Positions 15,101-30,100 of a stretch of DNA of 64,000 nucleotides are shown here, one piece after another. Position 1 is the stretch's first letter. Every line of letters starts with the position of its first letter. The notes below the pieces were generated by a model that made no database searches, was not told where the DNA came from, and saw only the letters and a list, made by a program, of their open reading frames with translations. Made by a program: the position numbers and the translations under genes. Origin of the DNA: Megalonaias nervosa. Taxonomy: Eukaryota > Mollusca > Bivalvia > Unionida > Unionidae. The DNA is taken from positions 62,001 through 126,000 of the forward strand of contig JAECUM010001843.1 in the NCBI GenBank assembly GCA_016617855.1, in the 5' to 3' direction.

Positions 15101-18100
15101 AGCCAACTTCTAGCCCACATACACAGGGTTGTATTCCAGCTAATTGAGTAAACAGTATTCAAAGGCTAAGGGGCCTATTTGTCCAAGTAATACTGGATTA
15201 AAGAATGTATCCATCCTTGATTGGTTGCACACAGACAGCAGTACTACTTCAGAATTGATCGGAATTGAATATTGAGGCACCTGCGTTAATTACAAGCACA
15301 GGAAGGGCATGCCAGAAGGGCTGTATAAAAGGGGCCACTTGTCAGTGGCCCCTTAAATGATAGTTTCCCCTCTTTATCCTTGCAAAGTCTCCCTTGGATT
15401 TAAGTTTTCTAAAGCTGTCAAGTGAAGTTATTGAATGGTCATCAGCAGGCTTACTGTATATACTCATTAAGTTGAGTTCAGTTGCAAACAACATAATGTG
15501 CCACTAGATTTGGGTTTTTGATTTACTCCTAACAAACTGCATAGACCCAGATCTGTCAGCACATTATATGATGGCAGATATGGGTTTGTGCAGTTTGCAG
15601 TTGGACTTCTAAAGTGAATTTCAGTAGAAATTCAGCCTCTTCATGAGAAAATTTTTCATGTCCAAAATGAGTATTGGTGACTTAAGTCCAAGTAGAATAT
15701 AAAAATTATTCTACCATATATACTGGCTTATAAGGCAAGTCCAACTGCAAAACCAACCCAGATCTGCTTTATGTGCCAGCAGATCTGGGTCTGTGCAGTT
15801 TGTTAGGAGTAATCAGTAGTACAAACAACATAACCCTGACCTGCAGGCGCATTATGCAACAGCAAATCAGCATCTTTGTTGTTTGCAGTTTGTTTTACTC
15901 TACTTGAAAGCAAGTATAGACAGTGTTGTTTTTTTTAAATGCGGAATTATATGTACAGTTTATAAAAGGTTTAAGAAGAAACATAGTCAAAGTTGATACT
16001 GGATGAAAAGAAATAATATATGTAACATGTATCATACATGTATAGGTCATTTTTAAACTACGTTCAAGTGATATGACTAGATACTATGATGTATGTATAT
16101 TTTTGATGCTGAAACTTGGGTGGGGTTGGGTTTGCAGAAATTTTGAGACCTAAACTTTTTATGTTGTTATTGTATTCCTGATTTTAAAATAATTGTTACT
16201 TTGTACTTTTCAGTACTCTGGATTCCAACAAACTGCAGAGAAGTGCGTAGTATGTGGTCATCTAATCATGGAAATGGTTGGTATATAGTCTCTAGTTAAA
16301 TTAAAATTTTATGACTATAATCCATTTGCTGTCTCTTGACTGGTCACACAATTAAACACTCTCCTAAATTTTAATGTCCATACAATTATGGGATGAGTAG
16401 AATTTTTATTTATTCTTGGACATCTGTATACTTTTTGTATGCCTGCCATAAAGTGGGAGCATTACATTCTTGTTTTCTGTCGTGTTAAAAGTTCTTTTTT
16501 TTCTGTGGAATAACTCAAGTTCACCATATACAGCCACCAAACATGATAGATGGCTTGCCTTCTGGGTAAGGATGAACTCTATTGATTTTTTAGTCAAAAG
16601 GTTATTGTCATGTGACTGAAAGAAGAAAAATGTTTCTGCACAATGTTAGTTCTCAGACTTTGTGGATAGCTTGCACTAGGTGTAAGGAAGTAGTGTATTG
16701 TTTCTGGGGACAAAAGGTCAAAGGTCATAGGTCACTATGACTGAAGGAAGAAAAAACATTCTCACACTATAATGTTAGTTGTGTATTACATACCCAGAAC
16801 AATCTTTTGTTGATGGCTTGCACTTGGGGTAAGGAATAAGTCTATTGATCCTGTTGCCATGAATATAAGGTCAAAGTCACAGTATTGAAAGGGGAAAAAA
16901 TGGTTTCAGCATAACATTAGTTCTTCCTCATGACCTAGACTAAACTTTGATGATAGGCTGCAGTTGGGGTAAGGAAGAAGTTGGTTGAATTTATTTTAAA
17001 AAAATTTAAGTTTTAGACCAGATATCTTCACCAAAGATTAGCTGACTTGTACATTGCATAAGAGAAAAAAGTCTTTGATTTTTAAAGGTTAAAGGTTCGC
17101 AGGTCAAAGTCGCTGACTGAAAGAAGAAAATATTTTTTAGTAACTTTAATTCAAGACTGTGCCTCTTGACCGAGGTGTGTGGAGAGCTTACACTTAAGGT
17201 ATACAAGAGGTCTTTTGATTTGGGAGTTGAAGGTCAAGGTCATTTTGTATAAGAGAAGAATTGCTTCTTTAGGATCACGTTTGTTCTAGAGTAAGTTTCA
17301 TGAACAAACTTTAGATGACTTGCACTTAGGCTAATAAATAAATCTATAGATTTTAGAATCTAAATGTCATAGCTCATGGCCATGGTAAATCTTATAAGAA
17401 AATAATGGTTTTTGCACATTAGTTCAAAACTGTTTGTCCAAAGGTTGATCTCATTGCGATCCATTGGTCATTATCTTCAGAGGCAGCCATACCCATCTAG
17501 TCTTAACATAGAAGACTGTTAAATACAGATCAGGCATACAATGTACTTTTTGTTCATGGTAGCCCGGAACGCTGTATTATCGCGGTACTTAATGTTCTTA
17601 TCGGTACATATTAAAACTGTTTTGCTATTGCTGCTAACTTATAATTTATAAAGTCTCAATGACTTTCCCTCCTTCTATTCCTATAAAAAATCTTTGTCAA
17701 TCAAAGCTCATAAATGTAAATAAAACAGCATATAGTGGCTGACCCAGATTAACGTTCCAAGGGGGAACAACTCGATATTATTGCGGTACTTGCCTAACTT
17801 ATGTGTGGTAGCACGCAGTTATTATAATAAACATAAAATACAACTTACCTATGAGAATAAATGTCCACACATGTACTAGCATAATATTTCCACGATAAAT
17901 GAAAGGATCCAATGATAAAATCTAACACACACAAAATGTAATTCAAGTGTAAATCCATAAATAACAACATTACAAATTAAAATCAATTATTTAACTTTAT
18001 ATGAATTTTAAATGCGATGTGGGCAAAGAAATGTAAATATATAACAACTATTATTTATATTATTAATGAAATATTACTGATTTCAAGAAAGCTTAACTGT

Positions 18101-21100
18101 TATTATATTCTTATTTACATACAAGAAGAATGATCATAGGCAACATTTGTAAATTTCGGTCCATATTGGCTACCATGCAATGAAGTTGCGACCTTGTCCT
18201 TGTTAGGACATGTATGTCACCATCAGTATATGACCTATAATCATCAAACATCAGATGATACACTGAATATATTTCGTAAGCAAAGCCAGTGCAGGTATAG
18301 CAAGTTCAACTGGAGTTTTTTTATATGGTGATCAATGTAAATGCATGCACTTTACAAAAAAGTGATGTTCATTCCTTTTTCATTGTAAACTTATAAAAAA
18401 TGTTGACATTTTAGAGAAACTTGTGCTGTAAGATATTTGCGTCCTTACTGGCTACAGCCTTACATCTGTAAACTACCGCTAGATGGCACTTGTCCAAAAG
18501 TAATCGAAAATCCCGTTTGCCGCGATAATATAGAGCCCACGATAATATAGCGTTTGAGTATACTCTTCCTGATTTTTAGCTCAACTGGTCATAGACCAGA
18601 TGAGCTTGTGACAGTCTGTTGTCTGTCTGTCTGTAAGCACAAGTTTGTCTTTGCTGCTTCTCTTAAAATACATGGAGGATTGCCTTGAAACTTTACACAC
18701 ACATTCATCCCATGGTCTAGTTGGGCGTAAATGAAAATGGTGCTGCTTGGAGATCCATTATGGCCATGACAGTTGGGCTGCCACAGTGGCCATTTTGAAA
18801 ATCGTGTCATTGCAACTTAGGCATTCTGGTGTAAAGTGTTTTTAGTGTTTACAGATAATGCAATTTGGCCATAAAATATGGCCACCATTACTATATCATT
18901 GCTCATGACTATCCATTTTGCTTCAGATTTTGCAAGCAATGGGCAAGTCGTATCATCCAGGGTGTTTTCGGTGTTGTGTTTGCAATGAGTGCTTGGATGG
19001 GGTGCCGTTCACAGTCGATGTGGAAAATAAGATCTATTGTGTGGAAGATTACCACAGGTAAGAAGTCAATTGATATTTTCATTTTTTAGCTCACCTTCTT
19101 CCATTTTGTCTCAGTCATTGTTATATCCAGCAATAATTGCTATTGTTAGCTTCTCAAAAGCCACTGAACCAGTTTCAAACATGGCAGACATCATCTCTGC
19201 ATGGAAGTCTTTAAAATTTGAAGAAATGATGTAGATCCATCATCAGATATGATCACTGTCACTAAAAATCAACAAACCCTTTTTAACAGCTTCTCAAAAA
19301 CTGATCAACAGAATTGGATCAAATTTAACAGTAAGCATTCTGGAATGAAGGGCTTTCAGTTTTATACATATGATGCTGATTTGACTTAAAATGTGGCCAT
19401 TGTTACTGATAATTGAAAAAATTTTAAACCACCTCATCTCAAACACCACTCAGCAGAATTTTGTTCAAATTTGATAGCAGCTTGGTATGTTGGTCATTCA
19501 GATTCATAAGATGATACTGATTTATTATCAAACATGTCCAAAGTACTAAAAATGGAAACAGTATGTTTTATAACATGTGCAGCCAACAGCGTTGGAAGAA
19601 ATTTATAGAGAAGACAACTGATTGACCCAGATTTCTAGGCCAACTGCTCTTGGGTGGGCCAGTGGTCAGATGTCCTCAGTTTAGTGATCTCATGCCTCAC
19701 TTGGACCTCTTGTGTTGCTTGTATACTAAATTAGCTGAAATATTGCCTGTTTATTTCACACTGAATGAATGTGTGTGTGTTTTGGATTTTTAACATAGCT
19801 TTAAAAAGTTTTCAGTCATATCGCTACGATGTCTGCAGTGTGACAGTTTATGGTGATGTTTAGTACTGGGTCATCATGCCGCAGACAGGTAGCATGATGT
19901 CTCACCTAGTCACATTATCCTGACACCAGGCTAACCAGTCCTGACACTAACCTCTTAATGCTGAGCACCTAGTGAGGCAGCTGTTAGTACCATTTTTATA
20001 AGTCTTTGGTATGACTCGACCGGGGTTCGAACCCGCAACTTCCCGCATCAGAGGAGGACACTCTAACCACTAGGCCACTGGAGCTGTTACACTGAATGAA
20101 TGGGATTTTAAAACTTTTTGCTGTTACCTTTGTTTTGCTGAATACCTTAACTTGCTCTGCATTATAGCCAGGATTGTGCTGATGTGCTGTAAAACTATAT
20201 ACAGTGTAACCCCTCTATAACACAATGGTTGGGGTCCACAAAGCATCATTGTGCTATGTACTTAATCGTGCTGTAACCAACCAAGTCAGCTAAGAAAATT
20301 TATGCATGCACCAAAATTTAAAATGGGCGTAGATTTACTAAAAGTGGGTGAAAAACTATATGCTTCATTGGCAAAGTTACTATCTTAAATGAATGCATAT
20401 TTAAACAGCAAATACAGATGTAGTGAAAGCATAAGGATTGCATATATAATATGTTTCTTTATTCAGAGAACCATGCATTGGTACATATATACATGTCTGT
20501 ATAGCATGAGCTGATCTCGTGGCATGCATGAGAGTGAATCCATAAAAATTCCATTGATAATATGCACACATAAGTAAAATATTTAGTTATTTTGTCATCA
20601 TCATTAGGTGTTTGAATATAATACAATGAATGATAGCAAAATTACACAAGGAAAGATGAAGCACATACGTTGAGTATGAATGCATGTGCATGTCCCGTGG
20701 TCAGTAAACGGTGTATGTATAAATTTCATACTGTAAGAATTTCTCTGCTGTGAATCAGAATACTTTGGGGTGGGGTGGGGGGACTTGTTAATTTTCAGCT
20801 GCTCTTCCATTCTCAGATGGTTGACTGTGAACAAGTAAATATCATCCTAATTGTATTTGTTTAACACTGGATTTTAATCCTGTCCAGGTCTTCAAGCTTC
20901 CTTTTAACAGTTACAGCTTTATGTTTATTTGTATACTGTTATCCATTGTAAGTAAACACTAATTAACACTTTGACATCTGTTTGTTTCAATGACAACAGC
21001 AGGAATAATTGTTCATAAACATTGGGGTCATTTTTATAGGGAATGGACAACATTATTCACTGGTCAGCTGATTGAGTGGCGATTGTCTAACAACACTGCA

Positions 21101-24100
21101 AATCCATGTGTATATGTTTGTGGCTTTTTTCTTGTTGTTGATGTTTTATAAATCATTCCTCCATAATTTGAACAATGTTTAGTTGTGGGATTGACTCTGA
21201 TGACAAAGTAATTACTTATGATTTATTAGATCAGGTGAGAATCTTTTATCAACCACCGCATTGACTGGTGCTTGGTTGTGTAATGAGCAAAACATATGTT
21301 CGCTTGTTTGACCACAAAATGCATTGAAGACAAACACAGAGAAGATGTAATGGCTTTATTGTTGATGGTTGAATGATAATATGATTAACACTTATGAGCA
21401 GACATCTTTAAAAATAAACTTAGTACAGAGTGCAGTGCTTGACTACTGGCATATTTGAAATGAATATTCGCAAATAGAAATGTTTATCAGACATTATTCC
21501 TGTAAAGAAAGATGCAATCACAAGACACTATTTTGTTCAAGAATACAAAACATTTTGCCAAAATTATTAAATCAAACTCATGTTTATTTTGGGACAAAAC
21601 TTCAAGAAATTGGTGAAATTAATGTGAAATTTTGGGTGCCATGTTATGACTATTATATTTGAATTCATACATAATCTCTTTCCTAAAATAATCATGAATG
21701 TTTTACACTTTTTTCATACTTTAAATTTAATTTTTTGTGTAAAAAAAAAAAAATATATGAAATATTGGTAGCCATGGCATGATCAGGTTATATCTGAATT
21801 TGTGCTAGAACAAAGCATGCTGTAGTGGGGTTTCACTGTGCATACATACGTCCAGCTGACTGGTTTCTGCAGCTTAATTTTACTAAGATTCTTCGGATTT
21901 CACCAAATTTGATGTGCTGTTTTATATTGATAAGGCCTTGAATAAATCTGACTTCCAGTATTTTATAACGTCATTTACATGAGCTATGGCTCCTTATTGC
22001 CTCTATTCTTGATTTTGGTGTCAGCAGCATAATACAGATGGGTTTTTGGATTTCAGCCAGATTCATAATGCTGCTTTATATTGATGCAACCTTAAGTGAG
22101 TTTGATTTCAAGCATTTCACTAGATTGTTTGTGGGAGTTATGGCCCCTGATTGTCCTCTTTACTTTGGTTTCTGCAGATTACCTTCAGCACTACTTTATT
22201 GATGATTTTTGGATTTAAACCAAATTTGGCATGCAACTTTATTTTAATGAGACACTGAATGAGTATATTTCCAGCATTCTGTGCCTTCATTTAGAGGAGT
22301 TATGGCTCAAAATTTTCATCCTGCTGACTTGGATTTCTGCAACATTCCATTAATAAGTATTGTCAAATTTCTTCTAAATTTTGGCTTGCAGTTTTATATT
22401 GTCAAGATCTTGCATGAGTTTAATTTTCAGCATTCAACATTATCATGTAGAGGAGTTATTGCCTCATTGACCTTCTTCTAATTGTGATTTCCATAGTTAT
22501 ATAACTTTATGAAGGAATATTTGATTTCAGCCAGATTTATCATGTAAATTTATTTTGATAAGACCTTGAAGAAACTGGATTTCCAGTACTCTTCCTCATC
22601 ACTTAGAGGAGTTGTGGCCCCTGATTCCCCATCTTCTTAACTTGTTTTCCCAAATTGCTTTTGCTGTTTAAGGTCATTCCAAGCAGATTGTAGTTAGTAT
22701 GACCCTTAGAAAAGCACCCATTGCTATAAGCCTGGGCTTTTATGCCTGTATCAGTAAAAGTTTGCACATTTTTCTCACTTAAAAGTCGTAAGAAGTCAGT
22801 TCTGAGTAACTTTAGACATACATAACATTACAGATGTTGAAAGTATTACATTTCATGATCATTACAGTGCAATTTTCTAAGATTGATCAAAAAAAAGAGA
22901 ACTATTTTCAGTGCTTCCAATTTGGGGAAAAATGTGTTTGGATCATAAATGGAATGGGATGAAAATTGCATTCTTAATACAGTAGTTGCAGTGGAGGTTT
23001 CCTCCACCCCCAGCCTGAATTATATCCATAATATTTTTTCAGCAGCATTGCATGTTACACAGTGCTAGTCATATTGTTTAATCATCATAAAGTTAGTATA
23101 GCCAACAAAATAGGTCGGTTTTTTTCTTATCTACATGATACTAAGTAAGTTCTTGGTATTTCAGGGTATATGCTCCTAAGTGTGCAGCATGTGGACAGGC
23201 AATCACACCAGTGGAGGTAAGGCATCATCATTTAGATTATCTTCTCCTCTGTACAACACAGGCAAAGACATAGTTGTCTGAGTTATTATTCCTTTTGTTG
23301 ATGCTTTTGTAGCCATAGGTGGCATTGTTACACTGGTATGTAGAACTTGTTTCTCTGAAACGATTTCATGGATTCATATTTACAGATAATTCATGATGAG
23401 TGCATACCATGTTTCATGACTTTACATGCAACATTTTCTGTGGCATGAAAGTAGTAGGTAACTGACCTACGCTTGCTTGCTATTTATTCCACTGATTTAG
23501 AAAACTTCCCATCTGTATCCCCTCCCTCAAATGTGCAAAACTAGCTTTTTACCAAGTAGCTGTTTGTACTTGGTAAACCAATGTGTGTGCTGGTCTTCAA
23601 ATCAAGAGGCCCCTATTGGATATTATTTTACCACAGAAATAGCAACAAAAATAGTCATCAGAGTTAAGAGAAAAGTTGACATGCACATTGTTTAAAATAT
23701 TACTTCATAATGAGTTAGTTGTACTGTATTTTTGCATAGTCAGACATTCAGCTTAGTACCATTATCTCAGAAACATGTATCAATGGGACATTATTATTTG
23801 GGTACATTTATATTGCAGTTACTGATAAGATATATCAGTATATCAATGGGACATTATTATTTGGGTACATTTATATTGCAGTTACTGATAAGATATATCA
23901 GTATATCAATGGGACATTATTATTTGGGTACATTTATATTGCAGTTACTGATAAGATATATCAGTATATCAATGGGACATTATTATTTGGGTACATTTAT
24001 GTTGCAATTACTGATAAGATATATCAGTATATCAATGGGACATTATTATTTGGGTACATTTATGTTGCAATTACTGATAAGATATATCAGTATATCAATG

Positions 24101-27100
24101 GGACATTATTATTTGGGTACATTTATGTTGCAATTACTGATAAGATATATCAGTATATCAATGGGACATTATTATTTGGGTACATTTATGTTGCAATTAC
24201 TGATAAGATGTCCAGTAGTAAAGACAGACATCACGTTTGATAAGGCAAGAACACAAGTAAGGCAAGTATGGGAGGTGTTTCAGTCAGAAAATTTTCAGTG
24301 CCTTCATGAGTATCAATATAAAGTTAATATTTCAGGGTACAGAGGAGACAGTGCGGGTGGTGTCCATGGACAAAGATTATCATGTTGATTGTTACCACTG
24401 TGAGGTGAGTTTATACAAGACCTTTACTGAAGAAAAGAACAAAGACTTTTCACCCCATCCCACACATATCGATTAGACAGTGACAGCATTGTAGCATTTT
24501 AGTTAATTATCTCACTTTTCACAAACACCTGGATATAATTGTCTCCATATAAACTCAAACTATTGAAAAAAGATATTGATTAATTAATTGATACATTGAG
24601 ATGTATGTATGTATGTGTGTATGTATGTTCTTGGGGTTGAACTGCATGTCAGCACAATAATGACTATATTGTGCTGATTAAAACTTTTTAAGATGTAATT
24701 GTAAAGAATAAAACAAACATACAAAGATAAACCCTTCCAAATAAATGTAAACATTAAATTACTGCAAGATAAAAGGTAAAGATAAGTATTGAGATGTGTT
24801 TTATAGTTCATTCATATATAACATTGGTTGTCACATCTGTTAATGGTGAGACACAGGTACCACAGCATTTTAAGTGCCAACAACATAATATATTTACAGG
24901 TGTTCTTGTCTCACCTGTGTTACCAGAATAACAACATGTTTATAGGTGTTCCTGTCTTAACTGCATAGCAAACTGCATATCTCAGTTGAGACACAGTTTT
25001 CTGTGGAACACTAGTCCCCTTCCTCTACAGACTAGAAACTAATGGTCCAAAAATTACACATCTTTTGATATGTAGACTGACAGAATGTTACAGAAACTTA
25101 ACTTTCTATATGGTATTGAAGGATTTTATGTTTAAAACCATTATCTTTTAATTTTATGTACATTTTACAGAATGTACACATCTTTTGATATGTAGACTGA
25201 AAGAATATTACAGAAGCTTAACTTTCTATATGGTATTGAAGGATTTTAATCTTTTTTTTACCATTATCTTTTATTTATGTACATTTTACAGACTGTTGAC
25301 ATCTTTACCATTTATTATTTATCTTGCAGTATTTCATGTTTACTTTTATTTAGAAAGGTTTATCCTTCTAAAGTATGTATGGAATTCTTTATATTGTTAG
25401 AACATTAATTTTAGCAGTACCCTATAGATATTACTCTGCTGACAGGCCATTAAACATTAATACATACATACTACATTACCACCTGTCTATACATGTGTAC
25501 TTGAGCAGTACCCTATAGCCATTACTGTGCTGACAGGCCATTAAACATTAATACATACATACTACATTACCACCTGTCTATACACATGTACTTGAGCAGT
25601 ACCCTATAGCCATTACTGTGCTGACAGGACATTAAACAATACATACATACTACATTACCACCTGTCTATACACGTGTACTTGAGCAGTACCCTATAGCCA
25701 TTACTGTGCTGACAGGCCATTAAACATTAATACTTACATACCGCATTACCACCTGTCTATACACGTGTACTTGAGCAGTACCCTATAGCCATTACTGTGC
25801 TGACAGGCCAGTAAACATTAATACATACATACTACATTACCACCTGTCTATACACGTGTACTTGAGCAGTACCCTATAGCCATTACTGTGCTGACAGGCC
25901 ATTAAACATTAATACATACATACTACATTACCACCTGTCTGTACATATGTACTTGAGCAGCTTTAAGAATAATTGTTATCTAATATTAAAACTCTGAAAT
26001 GGTTCAGTGTAATATCATTTAACAGTTTCCTCGGTGACATGAAAAGTCTAAACACTTTGCCACTGAAGTTAATATTTGACACATTGTTAGGGAATCCATT
26101 TGATTCATTAAAATAAAATTTTTCTCAACTTTATATATATATGACACCAGGATGTGGCTAGGAGTTTATTGAATAACAAAAATTTTTTAATCATTTTGTC
26201 TGATACTTTGAGATTCTTCAGCAGTATTTTTTCCTATATTTGTGTTATACTTGAGTGTCCCTGGCAGTATTTACCCCGTCTCAGATTTTTCTGAAGTCGG
26301 GGTGTCCCCAGCAGTGTTTGTTTTACTTATATTTGTCTGATACTTGCGAGTCCCAAGCAGTATTTTTTAGCATCCAGTAGTAATATTCTTCATGATAAAA
26401 TATCTACAAGATTTTATTCTTTAGTATTTCTTTTAGAAGCAGGATAAATATTTCCATGTTAAAATAATGCATATATTGACTTCCAGTCTCATTTTAAAAA
26501 TGAATGCAAAAATTTTTATTGTAATTGAGTAGGAGTTATTTTCCTATAATTTATAAGAACAAATAAATTGTGACTATGGAAGTCTAAAGGTCTGCACTTC
26601 ATTTCAGGGTCTTGGACTAAGATGAAAGTAAGATTTTAAAGATACTGTATTAAAGCACGTTTTTCTCTCCTTTGTCTTGACTTGAGTGCATACTTACTTG
26701 GAATGTTCTCATTTGTAGTGTATAGCTATATGTAATGTTTGGGATGTCATGGAGACCTTATAGTGATTTTAAGGTTGGGTTTTTAAAAATATTTTGAAGA
26801 TAGGATGAGTTACTGTGTACCATTAGCATGGATGATTTTGAACAGAAATATGGGTACATTATTTGTCCATTTATAAAGTGGAAGAGTACAAATTTCCCTG
26901 CACATATTGCACCAACAGATAAGGGTTGACACTGTATGTTTGAAATCCTTATGTGAGCAGTTTGGTTTGCTGCTTTATGGCACTGTAACACATGAAGTTG
27001 TATTGTGCTTTGGCAGGTAAAGACATGCCATGATTGCCAGTCAGGGGTGATCAGATGGTAAAGAGGCACCACAGTTGCCAATCAGGGGTGATCTTACAGT

Positions 27101-30100
27101 AAATAGACATACCAAAGTTGACAGTCAGGGGTGATCTGATGGTGGGAATTAAACCTGTATCCATCTGGTCATGAATTCAATGTCTTAACTGCTGAGCTAG
27201 CACATCTCCTCAGTCAACACTGATCACAAAAATTGGAAGGGTGTTACATACATTAAAATAAGGTATTGTCCCCCAAATGCAGAAATTAATTCCAAACCAG
27301 AGCAGTGACTTAAAGGAACATAACCACTTGAAATATCTCAAATTTCTTTCTTTTAATTTAAGTGCATAATTGAGATAATATGAAATCCATTAATTCTTTG
27401 ATTTGGATTTTTCTTGCAGTTATTTTCTTGATACTGTTATATGTAGCTGCACTGTACATGTATTATTGGGTACAACACCAGTGAATGAGGGTTTTATGTG
27501 AAGATGTATTTATTGGAGCTGGGTACTGCCATAAATTGTGTATCTTGGTATATCACAAATTATATTAGGGACCAGCAATTTAATGTTGCGAAGCAGGAGC
27601 CTGATATATTTTTGTTTAGTTCCATCTGTCAGTAACAGGAAAATATCTTGCTTTGATTTACAGCAAAATAGCACCATAATATATCCATGATATTATCAGG
27701 AAAAATATGACTTATCTTGAGATAAAAGAAAAGAAAAACTTTTACCTCAAAAGACAATCACAGTCCCTCACACCTCTGATAATTAAATGGCCAGTACCTG
27801 AAAGTAGATGGATTTTCTATGTACAGTGGTCCCTCTCTTATACGGCCACCCCTTCTGCACTGGGAAAGTGGCCTTATACGACGGGTGGTATTTCCAGGGG
27901 TGAGAAGTATCTGTAATGTACGTTGTAAGAAAGCTACATACTTCAAAGCATTTTATATCTTCATTTAATATCTTCATTTAAAAGTAACATTAATTATTAA
28001 AAGGTTCTTCTTGTTATAATAATGGACTTATTTCAACTGAATATACATTAATAGTTTTTATTCTTTATGAAGGCGTGATATATGAGTGGGTTTTTTTGTC
28101 ATGCACATAGCAAAACTGTTCAAAAACATCATTTAAATCTTCGTACATACGTAATTCTCTTTCCATTTGCTCCATTTTTCCACTGTTGCTGAATAACCTC
28201 CTTATCGGTTACGACGTTGTTTATTCGAGTCTTTTCAACATAAAATTGTTTTATTCGAGTCTTTTCTACATAGAATTGTTCAGCAAGTCCCCCTCCCCAC
28301 CTCACCCGATGTTGTCGAGTAGAATAACCAACTTTCTTCTAAAATAATACTTCTTTGTTTACGTGATGACATGCTAATGTTTGGTAATGATTTATTCTGA
28401 TGTTGCTAACTGTATGCGATTTAATTATGCAGACGAAATGTTTGTAGAGGGGACGAAATGCCTTCTTCGTAAAGGAAGCGATAAATCTGTTGTCACGTGA
28501 TTTTTCAGTCTTTGTCTGGTACCCTGTTTTGTTCAAGGTTAATTTCTCTCTGCGTGTGTTAATACACAAAATCTATTTTTACCCTATGCTGACCCTGTTA
28601 TGATCTTGACAATTATGTCCAGTTGTAATCATCAAAGAGAAGAACTTGACAGATGTGTGAAGCCCAAAACTGTCATAACATTGTTGAGCCCATTTCCTGT
28701 AAATGTCGGCTATTATAGACAATGATATAATATTAATCTTAGTGATACATGTACTATAGTCAACACTTCTTTCAGTAACGGAACTTGACATTGGGAGACA
28801 TGTATCGACGATAGAGATAATCTGATTACTTATCTTACGTCCTGATATGAATTAATTATTGGTTCTGGATACATTTGAAATAAAAAGTGGCCGCTTGTGA
28901 GGGAAGAACACTTTACATTTTTGTTCTAATATGCTGGCAGCTGGTTGCGTTAGAGGGGTGGCTGTTCTTGAGGGGTACTTTTGAACACAAACACGTCAGT
29001 GCCAAGGGATTCTGGCCATAAGAAGCATGTGGCCACTGGTTGGGGGGCCGTTCAAGAGGGGGACTACTGTATATGTGTTTAATAAGTTGTAATGTAAAAG
29101 CTGTAACTACAATGGGATGACAGCTTGCAGCCTTACACTATAGCTGTAACTACAATGGGATGACAGCTTGCAGCCTTACACTATAGCTGACACTATAAAA
29201 AACAATTCTGATATTAGAGGGCCTATTGATATAAATAGGCCCTGTAATATCAGATGTTAATGCTGAAGCCTACAATTTTGTTGCTACACTACTATAGATC
29301 TGTTAGGCAAGGAAACTTTGAGTGTGATGCCAACACCCTGGCAAGATGTTTGTCTGATAGGTCCAGTAAACATTAACCACTCAACAAACGAGAAAATATT
29401 TAGTGGACTCAAGAAATTATGTATACGTCAGACAAAAAACAAGTGCGCTCCAGAAAATCTTGGGATGGTTCACAGTCTTACAAAGGAATACATGTACTTA
29501 ACACCTTCACATATACTAGTGAATAACTAAAACATGACGTGTTTTTTGTTTGTTTGTCTTTTTTCTGTTTTGGTTTTTGAACCAAAATTATTAAGAAATT
29601 TGGATTTAGCCTGAATCTGTTTCACGGTTAATTTGGCCACCACGTTGGTATATGTGACAGGTTTCAAAGATGTGATTAAAGGATCATTAATAGAATTATA
29701 TTTGTTACCATTAATTTATGACAGATAAAAACATTTTTTAAAAACGATATATTTTTAAAAACAATTTTGTCACAAATAATGAAAACACATCAATATCATT
29801 AAAGTCAGAACAATATTCCTCATGAATTTCCATACATTCCTAACTGATGGAAACTACTGATGTACTGGTACAGTGAAAAGTACTGTGGTTTGTACCACCG
29901 GAAAATAATACAGGAGTATACCAGTAATACCGTGCACCTCTAGTATTTATCATTGGCAAAATTTGTTCATTATTTGTAAATTTTAATTTTTTTTGTGTTC
30001 TGATCTCTGGCTAGTCTGCACAGTTTTCAAGAAGTCCTAGAAGAAGAGATATAAAACTTGTTTTCTGAACTTGTTTTATGAAGGAGAATAAACCACAAAG

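Noticed and set aside
15329..15354. Rho-independent terminator-like hairpin
   Set aside because: Bacterial-type termination does not apply in this animal genome; kept only as a short inverted repeat.
20020..20088. tRNA gene on the - strand
   Set aside because: A and B boxes are present, but the cloverleaf is poor and the sequence is the head of a SINE bounded by target duplications.
23732..24388. 218-codon open frame with 21-residue repeats
   Set aside because: It is the translation of a 63-bp minisatellite; its last part crosses LIM exon e in the wrong phase.
25414..25956. CRISPR-like or satellite gene array
   Set aside because: Contiguous 91-bp minisatellite; no spacers and no coding signal.
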